A stretch of 20,349 nucleotides of DNA from a virus, in the IMG/VR virus record IMGVR_UViG_3300044645_003289, positions 1-20,349 of that record; one strand, given 5' to 3'. The notes beneath the pieces were generated by a model. It had not been told where the DNA came from, made no database searches, and saw only the letters and a program-made list of their open reading frames with translations. Positions within the stretch are counted from its first letter, which is position 1. Each line of letters begins with the position of its first letter. Shown here one piece after another: positions 19,516 through 20,349 of the stretch. A program made the position numbers and the translations under genes.

Positions 19516-20349
19516 ATGTCTCAGACGAAGGCACAATTAGTTTCTGGTTTAAATCTCAACCCTTCTGCACCCGCAACGGCGTTGCAGATTGATGCAAGTG
19601 GAAATATTAATTTAGACAGCAATACGCTCTACGTTGATGCTGCCAATAACAGGGTAGGTCTGGGGACTAGTAGCCCTGGATCTCGGTTAACGGTTAACAG
19701 AGTCAACTTTGCAAACGCCAGCGCTACTGGCTCCACAACGCTAAACAATGCTGGAATCACAGTTGAAGCAGCTACGGATACCAATAATCGTTTAATGTTT
19801 GGTATTGGCTCCACCGGTGGCTCACCGTGGATTCAAGCACAAAACACTTCAAGCAACGCCACCCAATCCTTAATTCTTAATCCTGTCGGAGGCAACGTAG
19901 GGATTGGCACTACTAGTCCTGCTGATGGATTGGGCTACGGCACGGCTTTAGATATTCGAGGTAGCGGAACTGGCAATGGTGGCGTTGTCTATCTTCGTAA
20001 CTCGGATGCGTCTGTAACCGGATTTGTTGCTGCTTTTGGCGATGGTCGGATGGATTTAGGTACCAGCACAAATCATCCGCTTAAGTTCATTACAAATAGC
20101 AACGAAAGAGCACGAATCGACACGTCGGGACGCCTGTTAGTTGGCACGTCTACGAGTCCTAGTAGCGGCTTTGGTCAATATGCAAAACTCGTAGTTCAAG
20201 GTCAGCCTGCTGATGCAACAGCTGGCGGTAACTTTTCAATTCAAAGAGGAGAAGCTGCTGCTGGCGGCAACATCACCTCTGGAGAAGGAATTGGAAACAT
20301 TAGCTGGAATGACAATGCTGGAAATACGTTTGGTTTAATCGGTTGCGAG
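19516..20349 (+). CDS. Tail fibre protein, 3'-truncated by window edge
   Basis: An ATG about 8 bp after AGAAAGG opens a frame with no stop to the window end (278 codons seen). It begins MSQTKAQLVSGLNLNPSAPA and ALQIDASGNINLDSNTLYVD, then VGLGTSSPGSRLTV. Shaft repeats include GGNVGIGTTSPADGL near residue 126 and SGRLLVGTSTSPSSGFG near residue 204. Motifs ERARIDTSG and IGNISWNDN are of the type that precedes tip domains in other fibres. It shares a 25-bp identical stretch with the fibre gene at 3019-4527. It is inferred to be another host-recognition fibre, and the tip is missing from the window. Confidence 0.85.
   Translation, partial: MSQTKAQLVSGLNLNPSAPATALQIDASGNINLDSNTLYVDAANNRVGLGTSSPGSRLTVNRVNFANASATGSTTLNNAGITVEAATDTNNRLMFGIGSTGGSPWIQAQNTSSNATQSLILNPVGGNVGIGTTSPADGLGYGTALDIRGSGTGNGGVVYLRNSDASVTGFVAAFGDGRMDLGTSTNHPLKFITNSNERARIDTSGRLLVGTSTSPSSGFGQYAKLVVQGQPADATAGGNFSIQRGEAAAGGNITSGEGIGNISWNDNAGNTFGLIGCE

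Noticed and set aside
1-20349. CRISPR array, transposase or insertion sequence
   Set aside because: No regularly spaced short repeats with unique spacers and no transposase-like protein were found. The repeats present are within coding sequence or single palindromes.

Overview
The window looks like part of the genome of a tailed double-stranded DNA phage that infects cyanobacteria. The evidence is a long run of tail-fibre genes, a tail assembly chaperone-like gene, a lysis cassette, free-standing HNH endonucleases, two phage-type tRNA genes and many very small, tightly packed genes with ATGA overlaps. The host assignment rests mainly on a small NblA-like gene (10540-10755), because NblA only makes sense in a host with phycobilisomes. 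The tail-fibre modules also resemble those common in cyanophages. No terminase, capsid, polymerase, integrase or photosystem gene is present, so the family and exact host cannot be fixed.

Layout. Positions 1-5015 (+) form a host-recognition block: a 5'-truncated fibre with a 195-bp tandem repeat, an Mtd-N-like fibre protein, a small structural protein, a fibre with a sugar-binding-like module, a tail assembly chaperone-like protein, a second long fibre and two small unknown genes. Positions 5035-6571 hold a holin candidate and a two-domain endolysin (GH24 muramidase plus C39-like peptidase). Two small genes follow, then a tRNA-Pro/tRNA-Leu pair on the minus strand between two HNH endonuclease genes (7105-8119). 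Positions 8088-9407 hold two unknown small genes, a Dps-like ferritin and a small beta-rich protein.

Positions 9404-15277 are an accessory region with frequent strand changes. It holds a 2OG-Fe(II) oxygenase (-), a 50-aa ORF and the NblA-like gene with its own sigma-70-like promoter (+), and a second GH24-like protein without the usual catalytic residues (+). Next come an Nmad1 (DUF1599)-like gene (-) and a coupled four-gene minus operon ending in a Dam-like methyltransferase with an abnormal catalytic motif. The region closes with a coiled-coil protein (+) and a solitary Phd/YefM-like antitoxin (-) next to a 23-bp palindrome. Positions 15317-17392 (-) carry a PPC-like beta-sandwich protein, a small unknown gene and a large protein with two degenerate His-Me endonuclease modules around a helix-turn-helix. 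About 300 non-coding bases (17393-17689) contain a 145-bp interrupted palindrome. From 17928 to the end (+) are proline/glutamine-rich, probably virion-associated proteins, a Cys-cluster microprotein and another tail fibre cut by the window edge.

Functionally, the left and right ends deal with adsorption and lysis. The centre carries candidate host-manipulation genes: NblA for phycobilisome breakdown, Dps for iron and oxidative stress, a 2OG oxygenase, DNA-modification-type genes and an antitoxin homologue. All family calls come from reading motifs and were not checked by database search.
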